Counted from the first letter of the stretch, positions 1 through 7,460 are shown. The stretch: DNA of 12,214 bases from Rhodocyclaceae bacterium UBA6160 (GCA_002422995.1 DIUK01000008.1:1-12214); one strand, 5' to 3'. Numbers and translations are program-made. The notes: generated by a model not told the origin, from the sequence alone.

Positions 1-384
1 ATGGCTTACCTTGAAACATTCAAGACGAGGCTGTTGCGGCGGCGCGTGATTCCTTTTGATGAGTCAAACTGGTGGCAATGGGGGCGGCGACACCACGTTT
101 CGGCTGCGCCACGCATTTATGTGAATGGCCGCACGCGCAATCCGCAACCTTTCTTTTTGCATCCTTGCCTCAATTACGATGGTGCTGTGCTGGCCTTGTT
201 TCCACGGCGGCGCGATATTTTGCCCAGGCAAATGGGGCGGCTCGCGGCCTTGCTGAATGCGGTGGATTGGCCTGAATTGGGTTTCGTGTGCGATGGCCGG
301 TTCATTTTCTCGCAACGCAGCTTGCAGCATGCCTTGTTGCCCGCCGCTTTTGCTGAATTCTCTGGCGGTGTTGCCGTCAAATAA
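1..384 (+). CDS. Unidentified protein, probably the C-terminal part; weak resemblance to a DNA modification methylase C-terminus
   Basis: The frame is open from the first base and stops at TAA 382-384, giving 127 visible residues. The ATG at base 1 coincides with the window edge, so the real gene probably begins further left. Visible features are a Trp-rich patch (NWWQWGRR, residues 23-30), a segment RIYVNGRTR (38-46), then NYDGAVLALFP (58-68) and a conserved-looking end, LGFVCDGRFIFSQRSL (93-108). The run of an aromatic 'YDG.VLALFP' block followed by 'ELGFVCDGRF' recalls the C-terminal region of some type II adenine-specific DNA methylases. That is a memory-based resemblance: the catalytic SAM and DPPY-type motifs would lie upstream and are not seen. 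It is followed by a 103-nt gap before gshA and is not obviously linked to it in function. It could equally be an uncharacterised housekeeping protein. Confidence 0.5.
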   Translation: MAYLETFKTRLLRRRVIPFDESNWWQWGRRHHVSAAPRIYVNGRTRNPQPFFLHPCLNYDGAVLALFPRRRDILPRQMGRLAALLNAVDWPELGFVCDGRFIFSQRSLQHALLPAAFAEFSGGVAVK

Positions 385-450
385 GCGCTGGCTGTTGATC
401 TGGCGCAGTCGTGTAACATCATGTGCAACTTGAAATCATCGAAATATGCG

Positions 451-464
451 GCGCGTTCTCGCGC
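451..464 (+). other. Small GC-rich hairpin in the gshA leader
   Basis: GCGCG (451-455), loop TTCT, CGCGC (460-464) form a perfect 5-bp GC stem followed by TTAAATT. It lies 13 nt before the gshA ribosome binding site. It could be a weak end signal for the upstream gene or a leader structure affecting gshA translation. It lacks a proper T tract, so I do not call it a terminator. Confidence 0.3.
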
Positions 465-487
465 TTAAATTGCAACAAAGGAAAACT

Positions 488-1783
488 ATGGTGCCTCATT
501 TGACAACGGCCTTGACAGGCCCCTTGCTTGATCTTGAACGATGCTTTTTGGATAACGAAACTACCGTTGAGCGCTGGTTGCGTACACAATGGCTGGATCA
601 CACACCGCCGTTTTACGCGTCGGTTGATTTGCGCAATGCCGGTTACAAATTAGCGCCCGTGGATACCAATTTGTTTCCCGGTGGATTTAATAACCTGAAT
701 GAAGAGTTTTTGCCGCTGTGCGTGCAGGCTGCCATGGCAGCCGTGGAAAAGCTGTGTCCTGAAGCGCGCAACTTGCTGTTGATCCCGGAAAACCACACGC
801 GCAATCAGTTCTATCTGATGAATGTCGGACGTCTGGCCAATATCTTGAAACACGCTGGGCTCAATGTGCGCATTGGCTCTTTGTTGCCCGAGATTACCGA
901 GCCTGCGCCGCTGGATTTGCCCGATGGGCAGCGCTTGCTGCTGGAGCCTTTAAAACGCATTGGCAGCGGGGGACGCCGCTTGGGGCTGGATGGGTTTGAT
1001 CCGTGCGCCGTGTTATTGAATAACGATTTATCCGCTGGCGTGCCGGAGATTTTGCTGAACTTGGATGAGCAGTTTGTGATCCCGCCGCTCTGGGCGGGCT
1101 GGCATGTGCGGCGAAAATCAGCGCACTTTGCGGCTTACCGCGATGTGACGCAGAAGTTTGCAGATGAATTGGGCATTGATCCATGGCTGATTGACCCGGA
1201 TTTTGAAGTGTGCCAGGAAATCAATTTTCATGAGCGCATTGGTGAAGAATGCCTGGCGGGCAGCGTTGATAAACTGTTGAACCGCATGCGCGTGAAATAC
1301 AAGGAATATGGCATTGCGGATGAGCCGTTTGTCATTGTGAAGGCGGATGCCGGCACTTATGGCATGGGCATCATGACGGTCAAGGATGCCAGCGAAGTCA
1401 TGCAGCTCAATCGCAAGCAACGCAACAAAATGGCGGTGATCAAGGAAGGCGTGCAAGTGTCGGATGTGATCATTCAAGAAGGCGTGCCGACTGTGGAGCG
1501 TGTGGATGAAGGCACGGCCGAGCCGGTGGTGTACATGATGGACCGTTACGTGGTGGGCGGCTTTTATCGCGTTAATGCGTCGCGCGGGACGGACGAGAAC
1601 TTGAATGCGCCAGGCATGCACTTTAAGCCACTGGCATTTGCTACCGGCTGCTCGCTGCCGGATGTGCGCATGGCGCCCGATGCGCCCGCGAACCGTTTTT
1701 ATGCTTATGGTGTCGTGGCAAGGCTGGCGCTCTTGGCGGCCTCCGTTGAACTTGAACGGGCTGCGCCCGTGGAGGCGGCATGA
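488..1783 (+). CDS. gshA: Glutamate-cysteine ligase (Acidithiobacillus/Nitrosomonadales type)
   Basis: It catalyses the first step of glutathione synthesis in the cytoplasm, joining L-glutamate and L-cysteine with ATP to give gamma-glutamylcysteine. The protein is 431 aa and matches the distinct proteobacterial family first described in Acidithiobacillus ferrooxidans, not the E. coli GshA family. Recognisable blocks are DTNLFPGGFNNL (59-70), ENHTRNQFY (101-109), a glycine-rich nucleotide-binding-like stretch VKADAGTYGMGIM (284-296), and VVYMMDRYVVGGFYR (347-361). The frame is open from an ATG at 446, but I chose the ATG at 488 because AAAGGA (477-482) sits 5 nt before it and the 14 extra residues look non-conserved. 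The TGA stop overlaps the gshB start (ATGA), which implies translational coupling. The adjacent glutathione synthase strongly supports the assignment. Confidence 0.93.
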   Translation: MVPHLTTALTGPLLDLERCFLDNETTVERWLRTQWLDHTPPFYASVDLRNAGYKLAPVDTNLFPGGFNNLNEEFLPLCVQAAMAAVEKLCPEARNLLLIPENHTRNQFYLMNVGRLANILKHAGLNVRIGSLLPEITEPAPLDLPDGQRLLLEPLKRIGSGGRRLGLDGFDPCAVLLNNDLSAGVPEILLNLDEQFVIPPLWAGWHVRRKSAHFAAYRDVTQKFADELGIDPWLIDPDFEVCQEINFHERIGEECLAGSVDKLLNRMRVKYKEYGIADEPFVIVKADAGTYGMGIMTVKDASEVMQLNRKQRNKMAVIKEGVQVSDVIIQEGVPTVERVDEGTAEPVVYMMDRYVVGGFYRVNASRGTDENLNAPGMHFKPLAFATGCSLPDVRMAPDAPANRFYAYGVVARLALLAASVELERAAPVEAA

Positions 1784-2745
1784 GTGCGGTTAAGATGAAA
1801 ATTGCTTTTATTGTTGACCCGCTTTCCGCGCTCAAAGCCTACAAGGATTCGAGTATCGCCATGATGCGTGCCGCAGCCAAGCGCGGGCATGAGGTGTGGA
1901 CGATACAGCGTGAGGGTTTGCATTGGCGCGATGGCCGCACGCTCGCGCATGCGGTGAAAATTCGGCTGCATGACGGGGATGATGCGACATGGTTTTCGGT
2001 GGCCGAAAAAGCGTGCCTGCCGTTGACGGCATTTAGCGCGGTGTTGATGCGGCAGGATCCGCCCTTCGATTTTGAATACATCACGGCCACCTGGCTGTTG
2101 CAACGCGCCGAGAGTGAGGGGGCACGCATTTTTAACCGTCCGCAGGCGATACGCGATCACTCCGAAAAAGTGGCGATTGCCGAGTTTCCAGCGTTTGCGC
2201 CCACCACTTTGATCTCGCGCCACCCTACGGATGTGCATGACTTCATCAATGAGCTGGGCGAGGCTATTCTGAAGCCGCTCGATGGTATGGGGGGCAGCAG
2301 CATTTTCCATGTGAAGAAACAAGATCCGAACCGCAATGTGATTGTCGAGATGCTCACCCACTTCGGTACGCGCAGCATCATGGCGCAGCAATATCTGCCT
2401 GCCATTCGCGAGGGCGACAAGCGCGTGTTGTTGATTGGCGGCGAGCCGGTGCCTTATTGTCTGGCGCGCATTCCGATGGCGGGCGAGACGCGTGGCAATC
2501 TGGCTGCGGGTGGTACGGGCGTGGCGCAGCCACTCTCCGCGCGCGATCGTGAAATCGCCGTCTCGCTAGCGCCGACTTTATGGGCACGGGGTTTGATGAT
2601 CGTTGGGCTGGACGTGATTGGCGACAGGCTCACGGAAATCAATGTGACCAGCCCGACCTGTTTTGTGGAAATTGCCCAGCAAACGGGTTTTGATGTGGCG
2701 GGTATGTTGATGAATGCGCTGGAGCGGGCGTGTGCGTCCGCTTGA
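1780..2745 (+). CDS. gshB: Glutathione synthase
   Basis: It catalyses the second step of glutathione synthesis, an ATP-dependent ligation of glycine to gamma-glutamylcysteine in the cytoplasm. The protein is 321 aa, close to the E. coli enzyme (316 aa), and collinear with it along its whole length. Visible blocks are IVDPLSALKAYKDSS (11-25), RQDPPFDFEY (91-100), the ATP-grasp glycine-rich loop ILKPLDGMGGSSIF (163-176), PVPYCLARIPMAGETRGN (223-240), and the metal and nucleotide site GDRLTEINVTSPTC (281-294). The ATG overlaps the gshA stop by 4 nt and GGAGGC at 1771-1776 is a good ribosome binding site. A second in-frame ATG at 1795 (MKIAF) also fits the family's usual N-terminus, so the start could be five codons later. 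The last 16 nt overlap the apbE reading frame. Confidence 0.96.
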   Translation: MSAVKMKIAFIVDPLSALKAYKDSSIAMMRAAAKRGHEVWTIQREGLHWRDGRTLAHAVKIRLHDGDDATWFSVAEKACLPLTAFSAVLMRQDPPFDFEYITATWLLQRAESEGARIFNRPQAIRDHSEKVAIAEFPAFAPTTLISRHPTDVHDFINELGEAILKPLDGMGGSSIFHVKKQDPNRNVIVEMLTHFGTRSIMAQQYLPAIREGDKRVLLIGGEPVPYCLARIPMAGETRGNLAAGGTGVAQPLSARDREIAVSLAPTLWARGLMIVGLDVIGDRLTEINVTSPTCFVEIAQQTGFDVAGMLMNALERACASA

Positions 2746-3776
2746 TTAGACTAGTTTTTCTGGCAAGGCAGTGCTTGCTTTTGGGTTTAGCGTGCGCCAT
2801 GTTGTCAGGTTGTGGCCCTTCAACGCCTTGGCGACAGGAATCTTTTGTTTTTGGTACTCGTGTTGAGTTGTTGATTACCGGTGTGCCAGAGGCCAAGGCG
2901 CTGGCTGCAGGCAGCCAGGTGCTAGCTGAGTTCGACCGTCTTCATCGCACCTATCATGCGTGGCAGCCGTCAGCACTGTCTGCTCTTAATGCAGCGATTG
3001 CCGCAGGCAAGCCAATGGAGGTGTCTCCTGAGTTTGCTGGCTATATTCGCCAACTGCAACAGTTGGCAGCCGACAGCGATTATTTGTTCGACCCTGGCAT
3101 TGGTCGCCTGATTGCCTTGTGGGGTTTTCATAGTGATGAATTCAAGACGCGTTTGCCGGATGAGACCGCGCTCGCAGCGTTGACCAAACAGAGGCCATCC
3201 ATTGCGGATATACAGCTTGATGGTTTGCGCGTTACCAGCCGAAACCCTGCTGTGGCGCTGGATTTTGGAGGCTATCTCAAAGGCGTGGCACTAGATCGTG
3301 CGGCGCAAATTTTGCGTACAGCGGGGATTCATAATGCGCTGATCAACATTGGCGGCAATGTGATGGCGCTAGGCACGAAAAATGGAGTGCCCTGGCGCGT
3401 GGGTATTCAGCATCCGCGTCCGGCAACAGTGGGCGGCGCCCCATTGGCCAGTCTGGAACTGCGTGATGGCGAAGCGTTGGGTACGTCGGGAGACTACTAC
3501 CGGTTTTTTGAAATAAACGGTCGCCGTTATTGCCATTTGCTGGACCCGCGTACCGGCTACCCAGCCATGGGGACCCAGTCGGTGACGATATTGATTCCGC
3601 CAGGGGTAACAGCAGGGATGCGTTCTGATGTGTTATCCAAGCCGCTATTTGTTGCTGGAGATGCCTGGCTGCGCCAAGCAAGCAAATTGAATGTGATTGC
3701 CGCTTTAAAAGTCGGCGCTGGCGGGACGGTGATTGCAACTCCTGCAATGCGTTCGCGGTTGAAAATGATGCCATGA
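2730..3776 (+). CDS. apbE: FAD:protein FMN transferase, ApbE family lipoprotein
   Basis: ApbE enzymes split FAD and attach the FMN half to a Ser or Thr of exported or membrane flavoproteins such as NqrB/NqrC, RnfG/RnfD or NosR. The 348-aa protein opens with a lipoprotein signal: Arg residues at 4, 7 and 13, a hydrophobic stretch, and lipobox LSGC with the lipid-carrying Cys28. It should therefore be anchored facing the periplasm. Family blocks are FGTRVELLI (41-49), DFGGYLKGVALDRA (178-191), INIGGN (205-210), GTSGDYYRFF (251-260) and HLLDPRTGYP (269-278). In the C-terminal metal-site block, SDVLSKPLFVAG (299-310), Asp300 is kept but the usual Thr four residues later is Lys304. The start lies inside gshB (16-nt overlap), suggesting co-transcription. 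A later start would lose the signal peptide. No flavoprotein partner lies in the window. Confidence 0.9.
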   Translation: MCVRLIRLVFLARQCLLLGLACAMLSGCGPSTPWRQESFVFGTRVELLITGVPEAKALAAGSQVLAEFDRLHRTYHAWQPSALSALNAAIAAGKPMEVSPEFAGYIRQLQQLAADSDYLFDPGIGRLIALWGFHSDEFKTRLPDETALAALTKQRPSIADIQLDGLRVTSRNPAVALDFGGYLKGVALDRAAQILRTAGIHNALINIGGNVMALGTKNGVPWRVGIQHPRPATVGGAPLASLELRDGEALGTSGDYYRFFEINGRRYCHLLDPRTGYPAMGTQSVTILIPPGVTAGMRSDVLSKPLFVAGDAWLRQASKLNVIAALKVGAGGTVIATPAMRSRLKMMP

Positions 3777-3907
3777 TATCCACGGAAAATTGATTCAACC
3801 CTATCAGCCATTTTGGCTGCCTATCGACAATCCATGATCAAATTGCCGACCACGGCTTGCGGGTTGTGCTGCATCTCATCGGTATAACAGGCTGTTACAA
3901 TGAAGAA
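3777..3907 (+). promoter_or_regulatory. Gap between apbE and the PTS genes; possible internal promoter region
   Basis: This is the only clear break in the 488-8050 plus-strand block, so a promoter for the PTS-met genes may lie here. A TATAAC (3883-3888) could be a -10 box, but the nearest -35-like TTGCGG (3857-3862) is 20 nt away, so the match is poor. A short inverted repeat, CAGCCA/TGGCTG with a 3-nt loop (3805-3819), has no following T tract and is not a convincing terminator. Read-through from apbE remains possible. Confidence 0.25.
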
Positions 3908-4297
3908 ATGATTGGACTATTTCTTATTACCCACGCGACTTATGGTGAATCGTTGATTCAGTGTGCTTGCCATGTGCTGAATAAACGACCATTGCAGATT
4001 GCCCAGCTAGGTGTTTCGCTACAGGATGATCCACTAGATCTTCTGCCGTTGGCGCGCGATATGTTGAAGCTGGTTGATGCGGGTGATGGGGTTTTGATTA
4101 TGACGGACCTGTATGGTGCGACGCCCTCAAACATTACGAGCAAACTACTGATTCCCGGTCATGTGGAAGGTTTGGCTGGCGTTAACTTGCCGATGCTGTT
4201 GCGAGCGCTGACCTACCGGGATAAGGGAATGGACACCTTACTGACCCGTGCAATTGCCGGGGGGCGTGATGGTGTTCTTAATATAACGGACCACTGA
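3908..4297 (+). CDS. PTS system EIIA component, mannose/fructose family (single domain)
   Basis: This cytoplasmic protein accepts a phosphoryl group from phospho-HPr on a histidine. It is 129 aa, the size of a single EIIA-Man domain without a fused EIIB. The N-terminus MIGLFLITHATYGE places the phosphorylated His at residue 9, matching His10 of E. coli ManX. The block IMTDLYGATPSN (64-75) is the family's conserved DLxGGTPxN region, with Ala in place of the second Gly. I chose the ATG at 3908 because the family's beta strand starts directly there. The frame is open from 3857 on a TTG, but that extension looks unrelated. The ribosome binding site is poor. A 3-codon frame (3900-3911) ends in a TGA overlapping this ATG. 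It is followed after 1 nt by ptsH. With no EIIB/EIIC nearby, a regulatory role is more likely than sugar uptake. Confidence 0.9.
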   Translation: MIGLFLITHATYGESLIQCACHVLNKRPLQIAQLGVSLQDDPLDLLPLARDMLKLVDAGDGVLIMTDLYGATPSNITSKLLIPGHVEGLAGVNLPMLLRALTYRDKGMDTLLTRAIAGGRDGVLNITDH

Positions 4298-4298
4298 T

Positions 4299-4568
4299 AT
4301 GCCAGAAGCAAATGCTGAAATTGTCAATAAGCTGGGCTTGCATGCGCGTGCCTCAGCGAAACTCACGCAGTTAGCAGGTAGCTTCCCTTGTGAGGTCTGG
4401 ATGGAGCGCGGGGGGCGGCGTATCAATGCCAAAAGCATTATGGGCGTCATGATGCTGGCGGCGGGCAAAGGCACAACCGTGAAATTGATCACCAGTGGTG
4501 ACCAGGCAGAGGAAGCGATGCAGGGTTTACTGCAGTTGATCGCCGATCGCTTTGGCGAGGGCGAGTAA
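4299..4568 (+). CDS. ptsH: Phosphocarrier protein HPr
   Basis: HPr carries phosphate from EI to EIIA in the cytoplasm. The protein is 89 aa, normal for HPr. The active-site block LGLHARASAKL puts the phosphorylated His at residue 15. INAKSIMGVMML keeps Ser46 with its surrounding context, the residue used by HPr kinase/phosphorylase in Gram-positive bacteria and in many proteobacteria that carry hprK. hprK itself is not in this window. The ATG lies 1 nt after the EIIA stop and the stop codon is 5 nt before ptsI, so these genes are almost certainly one transcript. The C-terminal acidic tail (FGEGE) overlaps the likely ribosome binding region for ptsI. Confidence 0.96.
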   Translation: MPEANAEIVNKLGLHARASAKLTQLAGSFPCEVWMERGGRRINAKSIMGVMMLAAGKGTTVKLITSGDQAEEAMQGLLQLIADRFGEGE

Positions 4569-4573
4569 TTCTT

Positions 4574-6313
4574 ATGAGCTTTGCCTTGTACGGTTTGCCA
4601 GTATCAGGAGGCATAGCTATTGGCTATGCGCACTTGATCTCGCACGCTTTACTGGAAGTTAAGCAATATCAAATTCGTGAGCGGGAAATTCCAGACGAAC
4701 TGGATCGTTTGCATCATGCCTTGGCGACTGCGGCGTTAGAGCTTGAGGCATTGCGCGATGAAGCAAATAATGCAGGCAGCCCGGGCGAGTTATCTGCGTT
4801 TATTGAGCTGCATGCCATGCTGCTGGCTGATCCTGATTTAACGGCCAGTGTTGAGTCCTTGATTCGCGATAGCCGCTGCAACGCAGAATGGGCGATGGTG
4901 CAGCAAATACAAGTGATTTCTGAGCAGTTTGATGCGTTTGAAGACGCCTATTTGCGCGAGCGCAAGCATGATGTCTCACAAGTTGGTGAGCGCGTCTTGC
5001 GTGTCTTGCAGAACAAGCCACGCAAGATTACCAGCCGTAAAGCTTCACCTGAGAGTGAGCTGATCGTGGTGGCAAATGATTTGTCACCGGCGGATACGCT
5101 GCAGTTCAAGCATTTGAAGGTGGGTGGATTTGTCACTGAGATGGGCGGGGCGACATCGCACACGGCGATTGTGGCACGTAGCCTGGCTATTCCTGCGGTT
5201 GTGGGCATGCAGCATGTTCGGCCAATAATTCAGGACAATGATTTATTGATTCTTGATGGCACGCGCGGTGTATTGATCGTAGATCCTGATGCCCGCATAT
5301 TAGAAGAGTTTCGTCTCCGTCGTGCAAGCATTGAGATCGAACGCAACAAGCGCTTGCGGCTCAAGACAGCGCGTGCGGTGACGTTGGATGATGTTGCTGT
5401 AGAGCTCCATGCCAATATTGAATTGCCTTCCGATGCTGAGCGAGCAAAAGAGGTGGGTGCTGACGGCATAGGCTTATTCCGGTCTGAGTTTCTCTTCATG
5501 AATCGGGATGAATTACCCGATGAAGAGGAGCAATATCAAGCCTATCGTCAGGTAGTCAAAACCTTTGCAGGCAAGCCGGTGACGATACGCACGTTGGATA
5601 TCGGTGCTGACAAGGAGGCGCGTGCGCTAAGAAGTCATACGGGTGATCATGTCTCGCCCAATCCTGCGTTGGGTTTGCGTGCGATTCGGTTTTGTTTGAC
5701 TGAGCCGCAACTGTTTTTAACGCAATTACGTGCAATTTTACGTGCGGCTTATCATGGGCGGGTTCGGTTACTGATCCCGATGCTGGCACATACCCATGAG
5801 ATTTTGCAAACACTGACTTTGATTGAAGAGGCGAAAGCTCAACTGAGGGAATCTCGTCAAAAGTTTGCTGAAGATATTGAAATTGGCGGGATGATAGAAA
5901 TTCCCGCTGCGGCGCTCGCCATTAGTCCCTTCGTGCGGAATCTGGATTTTCTGTCAATAGGTACCAACGATTTGATTCAGTACACGCTGGCAATTGATCG
6001 AACCGATGGTGCTGTCGCGCATTTGTATGATCCTTTGCACCCAGCCGTTTTGCAGTTAATTCTAAAAACCCTGCAAGCAGGTGCGCGTAGCCGACTACCC
6101 GTGTCGGTGTGCGGCGAAATGGCAGGCGATCCAAAGTTAACGCGCTTGCTCTTGGGGATGGGGCTGCGTCAGTTCTCCATGCACCCAGCGCAGATTTTAG
6201 AGGTCAAGCAGCAGATTCTTAAAGCAGATACAACTTTGCTTGCACCCCAGGTATCCCGGTTACTGAAGCTGGACGATTCTGCAAAAATTGCCGATCTCAT
6301 GGCGCGGCTATGA
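4574..6313 (+). CDS. ptsI: Phosphoenolpyruvate-protein phosphotransferase (PTS Enzyme I)
   Basis: Enzyme I autophosphorylates with phosphoenolpyruvate and passes the phosphate to HPr. At 579 aa it is full length (E. coli EI is 575 aa). Domain order is canonical: an N-terminal helical HPr-binding part, the phosphohistidine domain with GGATSHTAIVARSLAIPAVVG (191-211, active His196), then a PEP-binding TIM barrel. In the barrel are GIGLFRSEFLFMNRD (298-312), TIRTLDIGADK (337-347), NPALGLRAIR (363-372), IGGMIEIPAA (437-446), SIGTNDLIQYTLAIDR (461-476) and the catalytic Cys513 in SVCGEMAGDP (511-520). The ATG is 5 nt after ptsH, with GAGGGCGAG (4557-4565) as the probable ribosome binding region. 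Its TGA is only 10 nt before metX. Confidence 0.97.
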   Translation: MSFALYGLPVSGGIAIGYAHLISHALLEVKQYQIREREIPDELDRLHHALATAALELEALRDEANNAGSPGELSAFIELHAMLLADPDLTASVESLIRDSRCNAEWAMVQQIQVISEQFDAFEDAYLRERKHDVSQVGERVLRVLQNKPRKITSRKASPESELIVVANDLSPADTLQFKHLKVGGFVTEMGGATSHTAIVARSLAIPAVVGMQHVRPIIQDNDLLILDGTRGVLIVDPDARILEEFRLRRASIEIERNKRLRLKTARAVTLDDVAVELHANIELPSDAERAKEVGADGIGLFRSEFLFMNRDELPDEEEQYQAYRQVVKTFAGKPVTIRTLDIGADKEARALRSHTGDHVSPNPALGLRAIRFCLTEPQLFLTQLRAILRAAYHGRVRLLIPMLAHTHEILQTLTLIEEAKAQLRESRQKFAEDIEIGGMIEIPAAALAISPFVRNLDFLSIGTNDLIQYTLAIDRTDGAVAHLYDPLHPAVLQLILKTLQAGARSRLPVSVCGEMAGDPKLTRLLLGMGLRQFSMHPAQILEVKQQILKADTTLLAPQVSRLLKLDDSAKIADLMARL

Positions 6314-6323
6314 GGTTTTAACG

Positions 6324-7460
6324 ATGAATGTAAGCCAACAACAAATGAGTGTAGGTTGTGTCATTTCTCAAACAGCTCACTTCAATTTGCCCTTGACGTT
6401 AAAGAGCGGCGCTCAACTGCCGGCTTTTGAGCTGAGTTTTGAGACTTATGGCACGCTGAATGCGGCTAAGTCCAATGCGATCTTGGTCTGCCATGCGTTG
6501 TCAGGGCATCACCATGTCGCGGGTTACTATGCTGATCAGCCGGAGAATATCGGTTGGTGGGACAGCATCATCGGTCCTGGAAAGCCGTTGGATACGAATC
6601 GGTTTTTCATCGTCGGCGTGAATAATCTGGGCGGTTGTCATGGCTCAACAGGTCCCGTGAGCATCAATCCAGCTACCGGAAAGCATTGGGGCGCAGATTT
6701 TCCAGTGGTGACTGTTGAGGACTGGGTCGCAACTCAGGCGCGGTTGGCCGATTACTTGGGTATTGACGCGTGGGCTGCTGTCGTTGGGGGGAGCTTGGGC
6801 GGCATGCAGGCTTTGCAATGGACATTGAGCTTCCCCGATCGTGTAAGACATAGTCTGGTCATTGCTTCTGCTGCCAAATTGTCTGCTGAGAACATTGCCT
6901 TCAACGAAATTGCCCGGCAGGCGATCTTGAGTGATCCGGATTTTCATGGCGGTAATTATTATGAACACAATACACGACCACTTAATGGTTTGCGCTTAGC
7001 GCGAATGTTGGGACATATTACGTACCTGTCGGACGATCAGATGGCTGAAAAATTCGGCCGCAGGCAGCGTCCTGGTGCAGGTAGTTATAGCTTCGATGTG
7101 GAATTCGAGATCGAGTCTTATCTACGCTATCAGGGAGATAAATTTGCCGGCTTTTTTGATGCCAACACTTATTTGCGTATGACCCGAGCGCTGGATTACT
7201 TTGATCCTGCACTCGCCTATGAAGGCCGATTAGCCGACGCACTCGCAGTTGCTCGCGCAAGCTTTTTGGTGGTCGCGTTTTCTACAGATTGGCGTTTTGC
7301 ACCATTCAGATCGCGTGAAATCGTACATGCTTTGGTGCATAACGGCCAATCAGTAGCCTATGCCGAGAGCAACTGTGCTCACGGGCATGATTCATTTTTG
7401 ATGGAAGATGCACATTACCATGCAGTTATCGCGTCTTACTTGCAGCGGGTGGTATTGTGA
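6324..7460 (+). CDS. metX: Homoserine O-acyltransferase, MetX family (acetyl or succinyl donor)
   Basis: It activates homoserine with an acyl-CoA as the committed step of methionine synthesis. The 378-aa protein is an alpha/beta hydrolase of the MetX family. Blocks include HALSGHHHVAG (57-67), GWWDSIIGPGKPLDT (77-91), VNNLGGCHGSTGP (99-111) and the nucleophile elbow VVGGSLGGMQ (153-162). The probable catalytic triad is Ser157, Asp322 (FSTDWRF) and His355 (GHDSF). I chose the ATG at 6324 because GAGG (6312-6315) lies 8 nt upstream; the open frame to 6288 would run back into ptsI. Many betaproteobacterial MetX enzymes are known or annotated as succinyltransferases, so the acyl donor cannot be settled by eye. 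No SAM riboswitch fits in the 10-nt gap after ptsI. The stop overlaps the metW start (GTGA), implying coupling. Confidence 0.94.
   Translation: MNVSQQQMSVGCVISQTAHFNLPLTLKSGAQLPAFELSFETYGTLNAAKSNAILVCHALSGHHHVAGYYADQPENIGWWDSIIGPGKPLDTNRFFIVGVNNLGGCHGSTGPVSINPATGKHWGADFPVVTVEDWVATQARLADYLGIDAWAAVVGGSLGGMQALQWTLSFPDRVRHSLVIASAAKLSAENIAFNEIARQAILSDPDFHGGNYYEHNTRPLNGLRLARMLGHITYLSDDQMAEKFGRRQRPGAGSYSFDVEFEIESYLRYQGDKFAGFFDANTYLRMTRALDYFDPALAYEGRLADALAVARASFLVVAFSTDWRFAPFRSREIVHALVHNGQSVAYAESNCAHGHDSFLMEDAHYHAVIASYLQRVVL

Noticed and set aside
446..487. Upstream ATG that would lengthen gshA by 14 residues
   Set aside because: It lacks a ribosome binding site and its codons cover the GC hairpin, whereas ATG 488 has AAAGGA at proper spacing.
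1118..1621. A 167-residue open frame on the minus strand inside gshA
   Set aside because: It is His/Arg/Ala-rich, as expected from the antisense of a GC-biased gene, and overlaps a confidently identified enzyme.
1705..2391. A 228-residue open frame on the minus strand across the gshA/gshB junction
   Set aside because: It lies antisense to two well-recognised genes, shows no domain and has no upstream signals.
3857..3907. TTG start that would lengthen the EIIA protein by 17 residues
   Set aside because: EIIA-Man proteins begin directly with the strand carrying the active His, which fits the ATG at 3908; the extra residues look unrelated.
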